This document shows positions 1 through 6,904 of a stretch of 14,155 bases of DNA, in pieces. The translations under genes and the position numbers were made by a program. This DNA comes from Bacillota bacterium (GTDB lineage Bacteria; Bacillota; Clostridia; Acetivibrionales; JAEZXR01): the NCBI GenBank assembly GCA_023419605.1, contig JAEZXR010000117.1, positions 1 through 14,155 of the forward strand, given 5' to 3'. The notes beneath the pieces were generated by a model that did no database searches, was not told the DNA's origin, and was given only the letters and a program-made list of their open reading frames with translations. Positions within the stretch are counted from its first letter, which is position 1. Each line of letters starts with the position of its first letter.

Positions 1-2
1 GG

Positions 3-233
3 CAGGAATTTACCCAGGACGCTGAAAGCCTCCTGAGAATGGATCCTCCGGGATATGTCCGTTCAATGTCGGAAGTTAAACAGACATCAAGGAAAATTCT
101 ACTTACTAACTACGAGAGAGTCCGGGATGGCGATATTGACCCAACTTATTTTACGGCAGCTTCCCTGGATGAAGCTTCCGTCCTCAGAAGTTTTGGGAGC
201 AAGACCTACCAAACCTTCCTTGATAAGTTTTAA
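3..233 (+). pseudogene. SNF2-type helicase, first RecA lobe (5' partial, ended by in-frame TAA)
   Basis: The frame is open from the first bases of the window to TAA at 231-233. The peptide includes LLTNYERVRDGDID and then LDEASVLRS, which looks like the DExx (motif II) region of the SNF2-like helicases that phages fuse to DNA methyltransferases; the Asp codon is at 168-170. After the TAA the same frame continues without any shift (from 234) into PYKLVATATPSPN, the expected motif III (SAT-like) segment, and then into the long open frame annotated next. This piece and the next are therefore two halves of one gene separated by a single nonsense codon. The true 5' end, with the Walker A region, lies upstream of the window. 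A sequencing error is possible. Programmed readthrough is less likely, because TAA followed by G is not a known leaky context. Helicase family call fairly confident; pseudogene status moderate. Confidence 0.72.
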
Positions 234-311
234 GTAATTCCATATAAACTCGTAGCCACGGCCACGCCTTCGCCAAACAAATTCAAAGAACTTATCCATT
301 ATGCCGGGTTC

Positions 312-2255
312 TTGGAGGTAATGGACACTGGCCAGGCCCTAACAAGATTTTTTCAGAGGGATAGCACGAAAGCTAATAACCTTACCTTGTACCCACATAA
401 AGAAGATGAGTTTTGGCTTTGGATATCGACATGGGCCCTGTTTATTACTAAACCTTCTGACTTGGGCTATTCCGATGAAGGGTATGACTTACCTCCATTG
501 GATATCAGGTACCACGAAGTGAAGGTGGATCATTCTAAAGCAGGCGCTGAGAAGGATGGCCAGGTCAAGTTATTCAGGGATGCTGCGGCCGGTTTGGTGG
601 ATGCAGCCAGGGAGAAGCGAGAGTCTATAGATATCCGGGTTGCGAAGATGGAAGAAATAATTACTGAAAGCCCGAAAGACCACTATCTCCTCTGGCATGA
701 CTTAGAAGACGAACGGCACGCCATTAAAAAAACGATCCCTGAAGTGGTGGATATTTACGGTAGCCAGGACCTGGAGGTCAGGGAGAGGCGGGTGATTGAT
801 TTTTCCCAGGGGAAAATTAAGCGCTTTGCCACCAAGAAAGAGTTATCAGGATCCGGATGTAACTTTCAGCGCCATTGCCACCGGGCTATCTTCCTGGGGA
901 TAGATTACCAATTTAACGATTTCATTCAGGCCATTCACAGAATATATCGCTTCCTGCAAAAGGAACGGGTAAGAATTGACATTATCTTCACCGAGAGCGA
1001 ACGGACCATACTTGAGGTTCTATTGGAGAAATGGAAGAACCATGATTACATGCTTGAAAAAATGACGGCCATCATTAAGAAATACGGGCTTAATACCACC
1101 TCTATGATTGATAAATTAGCCCGCAGTATAGGGGTTGAGCGCGTGAAGATCGAGGGAAAACATTTTACTGCCATTAATAACGATTGCGTATTAGAAACAC
1201 AAAATATGCCGGATAACAGTGTTGACCTGATTCATACTTCGATACCGTTTAGCAATCACTATGAGTATACACCGTCATACAACGATTTTGGTCATAACGA
1301 AGATACGGCCCGGTTCTTTGAGCAGATGGATTTTCTATCACCTCAACTTCTCCGGATCTTGAAACCCGGCAGAGTTTTTGCCTGCCATGTAAAGGACCGG
1401 GTTCTATTTGGGAATGCCACCGGGACCGGGATGCCGACCATTGAACCATTCCACGCACTATGCATTGACCACTATATGAGACATGGTTTCCAATACTTCG
1501 GGATGATTACAGTCGTGACGGATGTGGTCCGGGAGAATAACCAGACCTACCGGTTGGGATGGTCAGAACAGTGCAAGGACGGTACCAAGATGGGAGTTGG
1601 CTGCCCTGAATATATTCTACTCTTCCGGAAGTTGCCTACCGATACCAGCAGGGCCTATGCTGATGTACCTGTGGTCAAGACCAAGGAAGAGTACACCCGG
1701 GCCCAGTGGCAAATTGATGCTCATGGTTTTTGGAGGTCCTCCGGGAACCGACTATTGACCAAGGAAGAACTGGCCAATATACCGGTGAGTAAGCTCCAGG
1801 CGGCCTACAGGAAATATTCCCGAGAGAGCATCTACAGCTACGAAGAACACGTGGAGCTTGCGAAAAAATTAGACCAGGATGGCCGTCTCCCGGCATCATT
1901 CATGGTAGTCGCTCCCGGATCCTGGACTGATGAGGTATGGGATGATATCAACCGCATGAAAACGCTGAACACCTCACAGAGCCAGAAGAAGCTACAGATG
2001 CATGTATGCCCGCTACAGATCGACATTGTGGAACGAATTATCAACCGGTATACCAATCCGGGGGAAGTTGTCTTTGAGCCGTTTGGTGGGCTTATGACGG
2101 TACCGGTTACGGCCGTGAAGATGGGCAGGAAGGGTTACGGTATTGAACTGAATTCGGATTACTTCCGGGATGGGGTTGGGTACCTAAAGGCGGCAGAGGA
2201 AGAGATGAATATACCGACTCTGTTTGATTTTATGGATATGGCAAGTGGGGAATAG
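312..2255 (+). CDS. Helicase C-lobe fused to beta-class DNA methyltransferase (C-terminal part of a split gene)
   Basis: This is the downstream part of the helicase-methyltransferase fusion. The homologous frame actually begins at 234, just after the TAA; the first start-type codon is TTG 312. In the 647-aa reading from 312, the helicase second lobe shows motif V-like SGSGCNFQ and motif VI QAIHRIYR (Q206). A methyltransferase follows from about residue 282 (GKHFTAINNDC). Its catalytic motif IV reads TSIPF (309-313) and the SAM-binding motif I comes later, FEPFGG (588-593), so the order IV then I marks the beta class (N6-adenine or N4-cytosine). SIPF departs from the usual (D/N/S)PP(Y/F) but stands in the right place. 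No well-spaced Shine-Dalgarno precedes TTG 312; a GGAGG at 314-318 lies only 2 nt before ATG 321. Whether the methyltransferase half is still translated is therefore uncertain. In phages such enzymes are thought to protect DNA from host restriction. Confidence 0.8.
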   Translation: MEVMDTGQALTRFFQRDSTKANNLTLYPHKEDEFWLWISTWALFITKPSDLGYSDEGYDLPPLDIRYHEVKVDHSKAGAEKDGQVKLFRDAAAGLVDAAREKRESIDIRVAKMEEIITESPKDHYLLWHDLEDERHAIKKTIPEVVDIYGSQDLEVRERRVIDFSQGKIKRFATKKELSGSGCNFQRHCHRAIFLGIDYQFNDFIQAIHRIYRFLQKERVRIDIIFTESERTILEVLLEKWKNHDYMLEKMTAIIKKYGLNTTSMIDKLARSIGVERVKIEGKHFTAINNDCVLETQNMPDNSVDLIHTSIPFSNHYEYTPSYNDFGHNEDTARFFEQMDFLSPQLLRILKPGRVFACHVKDRVLFGNATGTGMPTIEPFHALCIDHYMRHGFQYFGMITVVTDVVRENNQTYRLGWSEQCKDGTKMGVGCPEYILLFRKLPTDTSRAYADVPVVKTKEEYTRAQWQIDAHGFWRSSGNRLLTKEELANIPVSKLQAAYRKYSRESIYSYEEHVELAKKLDQDGRLPASFMVVAPGSWTDEVWDDINRMKTLNTSQSQKKLQMHVCPLQIDIVERIINRYTNPGEVVFEPFGGLMTVPVTAVKMGRKGYGIELNSDYFRDGVGYLKAAEEEMNIPTLFDFMDMASGE

Positions 2256-2281
2256 CAAAAGTATCATCAGGGGGTTAGAGA

Positions 2282-3124
2282 ATGGCCTGGATAGAGCTTC
2301 ATCAATCTATTTGGACTCATAAAAAGACATATCTAATGGCTGCTGAACTTGATTTAGATGAAATCTATGTTGCCGCACACATGGTAAAACTTTGGACGTG
2401 GGCGCTAGATAATGCACAAGATGGTGATCTATCCGGCCTACCCCATAAGGTAATCGCCTATGGGGCTGGGTGGAAAGGTGACCCGGGGAAATTTGTGTCT
2501 GCAGCTATTAAGTCTGGGTGGCTTGATGAAGAAGGGGCTACTCTCTTTATACATGATTGGGATGATTATGCCGGAAAACTTATGGAGCGAAGGGCTGCAG
2601 AACGTGATAGATCACGAAGAAGGCGGGCTGAAAATAAGAAAAAACCGGACAAACCAAAAACAACCGAAGAACAACCGGCGGACGTCCATCAAACGACCGC
2701 TGGCACCGTACCTAACAGTACCGTACCTAACCAAAATAATAATGATGATGATAACGCGCGCACGAGTGAAAATTTCGTGAAGGTCTACGAGCAGGAGTTT
2801 GGCCGGTTAATTTCACCAAACGATTTCCAGTTACTTAACTCGTTTATCACAGATGGATTAAGCGAAGAGGTTGTGTGCGAGGCCATCAAAAGGACCAGAT
2901 CTCAAGGCAAGACATTTACAAAGTATACCGTGACCATCCTGAACAACTGGAAGGACCAAGGCGTTACCAGCATGGCTGGAGTGGGTAGAGCGGATTTTGA
3001 ATACGAGCAACAAAAGCAGCAGAAGGCCAAAAAACCGCCCATTCGGAATCCGGATAAACGAATGGCACGCGGGTATGCCGGACTATATGAATTGAGCAAG
3101 GAGGCAGAGGGTTATGGATCTTAA
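2282..3124 (+). CDS. DnaD-like phage replication initiation / replisome organizer protein
   Basis: This 280-aa protein starts at ATG 2282 behind an AGGGGG-type ribosome binding site. The N-terminal ~100 residues (starting MAWIELHQSIWTHKK) match the winged-helix-like domain found at the front of phage replisome organizers. A basic segment (residues ~100-125, AERDRSRRRRAENKKK) and a low-complexity linker rich in Asn, Asp, Pro and Thr follow. Residues ~165-225 (FVKVYEQEFGRLISPND to NNWKDQGV) have the form of a DnaB_2/DnaD-type C-terminal domain. In Gram-positive phages these proteins bind the origin and recruit the helicase through a loader; the next gene looks like that loader, which fits. The stop overlaps the start of the next gene by 11 nt, suggesting coupled translation. 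The phage origin could lie in or near the linker-coding part, but no clear iterons were seen. Confidence 0.8.
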   Translation: MAWIELHQSIWTHKKTYLMAAELDLDEIYVAAHMVKLWTWALDNAQDGDLSGLPHKVIAYGAGWKGDPGKFVSAAIKSGWLDEEGATLFIHDWDDYAGKLMERRAAERDRSRRRRAENKKKPDKPKTTEEQPADVHQTTAGTVPNSTVPNQNNNDDDNARTSENFVKVYEQEFGRLISPNDFQLLNSFITDGLSEEVVCEAIKRTRSQGKTFTKYTVTILNNWKDQGVTSMAGVGRADFEYEQQKQQKAKKPPIRNPDKRMARGYAGLYELSKEAEGYGS

Positions 3125-3722
3125 GCAATGCGTTAACCTTGTTGGTCTAGCTTTGGCCAACTTCCCCAATATGCAAGAGAAAGACATGGTTCCAACGGCC
3201 AAGCTTTGGGAAAAGCTCTTGGGCGACATTCCGTACAACGTGGCCGAAAAGGCCCTAATCAAAGTACTGGCTACGGCAAGATTCTTCCCTACCGTGGCAG
3301 AAATACGCCAGGCAGCTGCAGAACTTACCACCCCAGGTATTCCCTCGTTCAACGAAGCATGGGGCGAAGTCACGAGGGCAATGCGGCTTTATGGGTGGCC
3401 CAGGCCGGAAGAGGCGCTTGCCAGTATGTCACCGCTGACCGCAGAGATATGCCGACGATTTAACTGGCATGATATGTGCGCTTGCGAGGAACCGGATGTA
3501 CTTCGAGGGCAATTCAGGATGGCTTACGAACAGTACGCCGGCCGGAAAAGGGAAATGTCGGTACTGCCCGGGGATGTCCGGGAAATCATCGAAGGACTGG
3601 CAAATAATCTGGCGTTAGGAAGTGGTGCTGATGTGCAAAATTTGCAAGGGCAAAGGCTATGTGAGAGTGGTTATCGAGGAGGATCCGGTGTTCTACCGGT
3701 GCAAATGCGAAGTGGGGAATAA
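3114..3722 (+). CDS. Replicative helicase loader/inhibitor-like protein
   Basis: The ATG at 3114 has GGAGG about 9 nt upstream and overlaps the end of the DnaD-like gene. The N-terminal ~130 residues are helical with the pattern DIPYNVAEKALIKVL and FFPTVAEIRQAA, recognisable from the small phage proteins annotated as replicative helicase loader or inhibitor (G39P-like). A WG-containing segment (MRLYGWPRPEEA) and LRGQFRMAYEQYA follow, also common in this group. Such proteins deliver the replicative helicase to the initiator-bound origin. The last ~34 residues look unlike a folded domain (Gly- and Gln-rich) because this frame runs 92 nt into the next gene. The conserved part seems to end near GLANNLALG, just before that start. 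Family assignment is from pattern and gene order, so moderately sure. Confidence 0.68.
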   Translation: MDLKQCVNLVGLALANFPNMQEKDMVPTAKLWEKLLGDIPYNVAEKALIKVLATARFFPTVAEIRQAAAELTTPGIPSFNEAWGEVTRAMRLYGWPRPEEALASMSPLTAEICRRFNWHDMCACEEPDVLRGQFRMAYEQYAGRKREMSVLPGDVREIIEGLANNLALGSGADVQNLQGQRLCESGYRGGSGVLPVQMRSGE

Positions 3723-3816
3723 GTATGCCGGCTTCCCTGGGTTTGAAGGTGAGAGAAGGGCGGATGAACCAAAGCCTCCCGGCAAGGTCATAGATTTCCC
3801 GCGAAACCTAACATAA
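3631..3816 (+). CDS. CxxCxGxG zinc-binding microprotein
   Basis: A 61-aa protein opening with CKICKGKGY, which contains the CxxCxGxG motif known from DnaJ-type zinc fingers, followed by a CxC at residues 24 and 26 (YRCKCEVG). Four cysteines in this layout suggest one structural zinc site. ATG 3631 is preferred, with AGGA at 3617-3620; GTG 3622 and GTG 3625 are in-frame alternatives. It overlaps the 3' end of the loader-like gene by 92 nt in another frame, and its frame carries the clear motif, so this frame looks constrained. The C-terminus is Pro/Lys rich and featureless. Its place directly after the replication genes suggests a role in replication, but the function is not known to me. Confidence 0.68.
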   Translation: MCKICKGKGYVRVVIEEDPVFYRCKCEVGNKYAGFPGFEGERRADEPKPPGKVIDFPRNLT

Positions 3817-3838
3817 GTTCATGAACGAGGTGATCTAT

Positions 3839-3922
3839 ATGACGATCCTAACCGCCGCCACCCTCCTGTATCTCCTGGGGCTTCTCGCGGTGGTGGCGCA
3901 TAGAAAGGGGCGGGTGAAGTGA
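3839..3922 (+). CDS. Tiny single-pass membrane protein (27 aa)
   Basis: ATG 3839 follows GAGGTGAT at 3827-3834, a good Shine-Dalgarno. The product is 27 residues: a short start, one hydrophobic helix (ILTAATLLYLLGLLAVVA) and a basic tail HRKGRVK. By the positive-inside rule the tail should be cytoplasmic. ATG 3821 is in frame and would add six residues, but would leave the strong ribosome binding site inside the gene. The stop TGA overlaps the GTG start of the PP-loop gene (GTGA), a classic coupling. No family is recognised; a similarly organised 42-aa membrane protein follows the resolvase gene at 7577. Confidence 0.6.
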   Translation: MTILTAATLLYLLGLLAVVAHRKGRVK

Positions 3923-4680
3923 CGGAACCAAAAGTGTATCTGTCCCACGGAGGGGGAGTGAACTCCTGGGCGTTATATCTCTGGTGCATGGATCAGGGGA
4001 TGGTGCCGGGGGTGGATTTTGAGGCTGTATTTGTCCACCACGGAGCAGATTGGCCGGAGACGTATCGGTATATGGCCATGATGGATTCACGAGGATACCC
4101 GGTGACAGTTATTTTCCCTGAAGCCCAGGGGCACTGGAATCTCTATGAGTATAGTAAACATTATAAAGTTTTACCGTGTCGGCAACGCAGGTGGTGCACC
4201 GAAAAATTTAAACTCCAAGCATCTTTAAAATATTACCAAAGGCCATGCGTAGCAATGACTGGCTTTGATGCTGGTGAGGAAGGACGCATGGAACGGCAGC
4301 AGATGTTTGAGGATGATGGCATTACTTACGATTACCCACTTATCACAGAGGGCATAGACCGACAAGGATGTATTGAAATCATTAAAAGTCATGGGTTACC
4401 GGTTCCTCCTAAAAGCGGTTGTTATATCTGCCCGTTTCAAAGCAGAGCAGATTGGATAAAACTCAGAGGGCAAAAGCCGGAACTGTTCTGTAAGGCAAGA
4501 GCCTTGGAAAACCACTGCAACCAGCGCAGGGCGGAGGCGGAAAAGACACCAATCTACTTCCGCGACATGCCCTTGGATGAGTTGATCCAAGTCAAGGACC
4601 GCCGCGGCAGGCGGGTAGCCCCTGGAACCATGGAAATGTTCGACGACCAAGACCGACCACCGTGCCGGTGTGGGTTGTAG
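3919..4680 (+). CDS. PP-loop ATPase, phosphoadenosine phosphosulfate reductase family
   Basis: A 253-aa protein starting at GTG 3919, coupled to the previous stop. Residues 9-16 (SHGGGVNS) are a variant of the SGGxDS PP-loop that binds ATP in the adenine-nucleotide alpha-hydrolase superfamily. Further family marks are VFVHHGADWPET (residues ~34-46), CRQRRWCTEKFK with C87 and C93, and SGCYICPFQ with C168 and C171. The Cx5C plus CxxC set could hold a metal or an iron-sulfur cluster, as in APS reductases and the DndC phosphorothioation protein; this is inference. Phages often carry such a protein and its substrate is not settled; candidates are nucleotide or nucleic-acid thiolation, or sulfate assimilation support. 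It sits directly upstream of the cytosine methyltransferase with an 11-nt gap, suggesting a shared DNA or RNA modification role. Confidence 0.82.
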   Translation: MTEPKVYLSHGGGVNSWALYLWCMDQGMVPGVDFEAVFVHHGADWPETYRYMAMMDSRGYPVTVIFPEAQGHWNLYEYSKHYKVLPCRQRRWCTEKFKLQASLKYYQRPCVAMTGFDAGEEGRMERQQMFEDDGITYDYPLITEGIDRQGCIEIIKSHGLPVPPKSGCYICPFQSRADWIKLRGQKPELFCKARALENHCNQRRAEAEKTPIYFRDMPLDELIQVKDRRGRRVAPGTMEMFDDQDRPPCRCGL

Positions 4681-4691
4681 GGGGTGTAGCA

Positions 4692-6170
4692 TTGAAGCTT
4701 GGCAGCCTCTTCGACGGAATCTCAGCCTTCCCACTGGCCGCCCAGAGAAACGGCATCACCCCGGTATGGGCGAGCGAAATTGAGCCGTTCCCCATTGAGG
4801 TATCACGGCGCCGCTTCCCCAACATGAAGCACCTGGGAAGCGTTACAGACATCCATGGCGGGCGCATCGAACCCGTCGACATAATCACCTTTGGCAGCCC
4901 ATGTCAGGACTTGAGCGTAGCAGGCAGGCGGGAAGGATTAGACGGGGAGAGATCGGGACTCTTCTACGAGGCAATCCGGATCATTTTGGAAATGCAGGAG
5001 GCGACATACGGTGAGTACCCAACTTTCGCTATTTGGGAGAATGTCTTTGGAGCATTCAGTTCAAACGGAGGGGAAGACTTCGCCCGTGTTCTCTCGGAGA
5101 TGGCTGGAGCAGAGATATATTGCCCTGAAGAAGGATGGCCAAACGCAGGCATTGTTTTTGGACCCAGAGGCCAAGTGGCTTGGAGAGTATTCGACGCTCA
5201 ATATTGGGGAGTCCCCCAGCGTCGTCGTAGAGTCAAAGTTATCGCAGATTTTAGAGGTGAACGTGCCGGAGAAATACTTTTTGTCGAGCAAGGCTTGCCA
5301 AGGGATATTGAGGCGGGCGGAAAAACGAGGGAAGAAGTTGCCGCAGGTGTTGGAGATGGCGCTGAGACAACAGGCACACTCAATGCAGACTACTGCGGTT
5401 TCGTAAGTAATCAAAGTGTTGATGCTGGGCACATTTTAGTACACCCCAAAATTGTTGGCACACTGTGTGCCAACGGCGCAGGAATGAATAGGCCGGCAGG
5501 AATGGCAAGCGAGACGGATTTGATTGTGGCACAGTGCTTAACAACCGGGACCGGAAGAAGATATTGCCCGGAATCTGAAACGCTGATACCGGTTTATGCC
5601 TTTAGCGCAGGGCAATCGGCTAAAGCTGGATCAATAGGTTTCCAAGAAGGGATAGCGCCTACGCTGAGGGGCGGGGCGAGCGGGACGAATCAAGTAGCGA
5701 CCATTTTAGATCCCATAGCTTTCAACGGCAGACAAGACCCTGTAAGCGGAAGGGTAACTGGGGCTTTGGATGCGGACGGAGGAACTCAATGCATAGCAAT
5801 ACAACACAGCATGATTGGTAGAAAGCCAGAAGCAGGGCCGCAAGGGAAGGGATACCGTGAAGATGGCATGATGTTTACCCTGGACAGTAGAGGTGATAGT
5901 CATGTGGTGTGCTATCCAGAACCGGCAAACACGTTACTTGGTAAGGGCAATCTATCGTTCCATGGGGACCAAGACAATCTAGTTTCTGTTGACTACCGAG
6001 TACGCCGCCTAACTCCTACAGAATGCGAACGCCTCATGGGCTTCCCTGATGGATGGACCGAAGGCGGGAGCGACACGGCAAGATACAAAGCGATCGGCAA
6101 CAGCATAGCAATTCCGGTGCTGGAGTGGATATTCAGTCAATTAGTAAAGGTGGTGCAGAAATATGTTTGA
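4692..6170 (+). CDS. DNA (cytosine-5-)-methyltransferase
   Basis: This enzyme transfers a methyl group from SAM to C5 of cytosine in a specific DNA site. All main motifs are visible: motif I LGSLFDGISAFPLAAQ at the start, motif IV GSPCQDLS with catalytic Cys71, motif VI WENVFGAF with Glu116, motif VIII QRRRR from Gln176, motif IX RRLTPTECERLMGFPDGW and motif X AIGNSIAIPV near the end. TTG 4692 is chosen because a GGGGGTG ribosome binding site overlaps the preceding stop and the protein then begins MKLGSLFDG; GTG 4662 is in frame but overlaps the upstream gene. At 492 aa it is longer than a minimal enzyme. The extra length lies in the target-recognition region (about 200-430), where short TLxA/G elements recur (residues 228, 256, 323, 357, 395). 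A separate gene is nested in frame +1 at 5011-5406. It probably protects phage DNA from restriction. Confidence 0.93.
   Translation: MKLGSLFDGISAFPLAAQRNGITPVWASEIEPFPIEVSRRRFPNMKHLGSVTDIHGGRIEPVDIITFGSPCQDLSVAGRREGLDGERSGLFYEAIRIILEMQEATYGEYPTFAIWENVFGAFSSNGGEDFARVLSEMAGAEIYCPEEGWPNAGIVFGPRGQVAWRVFDAQYWGVPQRRRRVKVIADFRGERAGEILFVEQGLPRDIEAGGKTREEVAAGVGDGAETTGTLNADYCGFVSNQSVDAGHILVHPKIVGTLCANGAGMNRPAGMASETDLIVAQCLTTGTGRRYCPESETLIPVYAFSAGQSAKAGSIGFQEGIAPTLRGGASGTNQVATILDPIAFNGRQDPVSGRVTGALDADGGTQCIAIQHSMIGRKPEAGPQGKGYREDGMMFTLDSRGDSHVVCYPEPANTLLGKGNLSFHGDQDNLVSVDYRVRRLTPTECERLMGFPDGWTEGGSDTARYKAIGNSIAIPVLEWIFSQLVKVVQKYV
4996..5001 (+). promoter_or_regulatory. Internal Shine-Dalgarno AGGAGG for the nested gene
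   Basis: A perfect AGGAGG lies inside the cytosine methyltransferase coding sequence, 9 nt before GTG 5011 that opens the nested +1-frame gene. In the host frame these bases code for ordinary residues (MQEAT), so protein constraint does not demand the exact string. Its spacing is what a Gram-positive ribosome binding site needs, and it decides the start of the nested gene. Confidence 0.7.
5011..5406 (+). CDS. Nested overlapping gene inside the methyltransferase (+1 frame), 131 aa
   Basis: A complete 131-codon frame from GTG 5011 to TAA 5404-5406, wholly inside the cytosine methyltransferase gene and shifted +1. It has its own AGGAGG (4996-5001, spacing 9). The product begins MSTQLSLFGRMSLEH. 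Its C-terminal half reads GEYSTLNIGESPSVVVESKL, then SQILEVNVPEKYFLSSKACQ and GILRRAEKRGKKLPQVLEMA. From memory this is a recurrent phage/prophage protein pattern (LSQILE, KYxLSxKACxGILRRAxKRGKxLP), seen as separate proteins near cytosine methyltransferase genes. I cannot verify this here. The overlapped part of the methyltransferase carries its motif VI and VIII, so both frames appear to be under selection. The basic helical GILRRAEKRGKKLP segment might bind nucleic acid or the methyltransferase itself; no function is known to me. Confidence 0.66.
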   Translation: MSTQLSLFGRMSLEHSVQTEGKTSPVFSRRWLEQRYIALKKDGQTQALFLDPEAKWLGEYSTLNIGESPSVVVESKLSQILEVNVPEKYFLSSKACQGILRRAEKRGKKLPQVLEMALRQQAHSMQTTAVS

Positions 6171-6471
6171 AGCAGGCTCCCGCATCTTCTCCCTCCCGCC
6201 TTCTCAGTATAAAAAGCCGACCCGGCGGAAGAGAGACAAACGCAGACCGCCGGAGCCCTTGTATATCGCCTTGATGGACATGGACCTGTCCTGGTACGCA
6301 GATGAGGTCAGCCGGATCATCGAACTCTGGAACGCCGGCGCACCCTTGGAACACATGGCCAAGGAAATGGCCCGGGATCCGGACGAGGTAGGAATACTAC
6401 TCCTGGACCTGGCACGGGGTAAAAGGATCGAGAACAGAGAAGGAGGAGTTTTCGGAAATGCATGGATATAG
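6163..6471 (+). CDS. Small phage protein with helix-turn-helix-like region
   Basis: A 102-aa protein starting at ATG 6163, overlapping the end of the methyltransferase gene by 8 nt, with AAAGGTGG about 12 nt upstream. The first 35 residues are basic and disordered-looking (KKPTRRKRDKRRPPEP). Residues ~43-90 (WYADEVSRIIELWNAGAPLE, then HMAKEMARDPDEVGILLLDL) have the spacing of a short helix-turn-helix unit in which AKEMARDPDEV would be the turn and recognition part; the end is RKRIENREGGVFG-like. Similar small proteins occur in Firmicute phage early regions and are unnamed. A DNA-binding regulatory role is plausible but inferred. Confidence 0.7.
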   Translation: MFEAGSRIFSLPPSQYKKPTRRKRDKRRPPEPLYIALMDMDLSWYADEVSRIIELWNAGAPLEHMAKEMARDPDEVGILLLDLARGKRIENREGGVFGNAWI

Positions 6472-6904
6472 CGGACGGCGCAGGGTGCCGGTGGGACCGA
6501 GGAAGGCAGAAGACTTTACCCCGGCGCCGGTCACGAAGTACAGGTTAACGGCGGAGGAGATTATAGCCCGGTATGGTCCGCCGGTGAAAACGGAGAGGCC
6601 TTCGCCCTTGGCGGCATTCTGTGACCCGGTGATGAAGAAGCCGAAGCGGAGAGGCAGACCGCCCAAGGAGACGAAAGTCTGCAATCTAAAAGATATTCCG
6701 GACCAATACCGGTATACCGTCTCAGACATCATGAACCTGTCTGGAAGATGTAGAAATACCGTAGCAAGCGCGGTAAAAATCTTAGGCATTCAGGCGCAGG
6801 TGGGACCGGGAACACATGGCGGAAAGCGGTTGGAATTTACCCGACCGCAAATGGTACAGGTGGTTCAATACCTGCAAGGAGGGAGCGTTACACATGAAAA
6901 ATAA
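6458..6904 (+). CDS. Putative DNA-binding protein with AT-hook-like motif and helix-turn-helix
   Basis: A 148-aa protein from ATG 6458, with an AGGAGG-rich ribosome binding site about 10 nt upstream and a 14-nt overlap with the previous gene. The N-terminal third is basic and Pro-rich, and near residues 62-71 it carries KRRGRPPKE, an AT-hook-like core (RGRP). From about residue 85 on, YTVSDIMNLSGRCRNTVASA followed by VKILGIQAQVG resembles a helix-turn-helix, with a possible wing (KRLEFTRPQMVQVVQYL). Together these point to a sequence-specific DNA-binding protein, perhaps a regulator of the early-to-late switch. No family name is recognised. Confidence 0.68.
   Translation: MHGYSGRRRVPVGPRKAEDFTPAPVTKYRLTAEEIIARYGPPVKTERPSPLAAFCDPVMKKPKRRGRPPKETKVCNLKDIPDQYRYTVSDIMNLSGRCRNTVASAVKILGIQAQVGPGTHGGKRLEFTRPQMVQVVQYLQGGSVTHEK

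Noticed and set aside
1522..1758. 78-aa plus frame inside the helicase-methyltransferase
   Set aside because: Unlike the nested gene in the cytosine methyltransferase, it has no Shine-Dalgarno and no recognisable conserved pattern.
5061..5432. Minus-strand 123-aa frame opposite the cytosine methyltransferase
   Set aside because: It is open partly because two constrained + frames lie opposite; it has no ribosome binding site or recognisable protein pattern.
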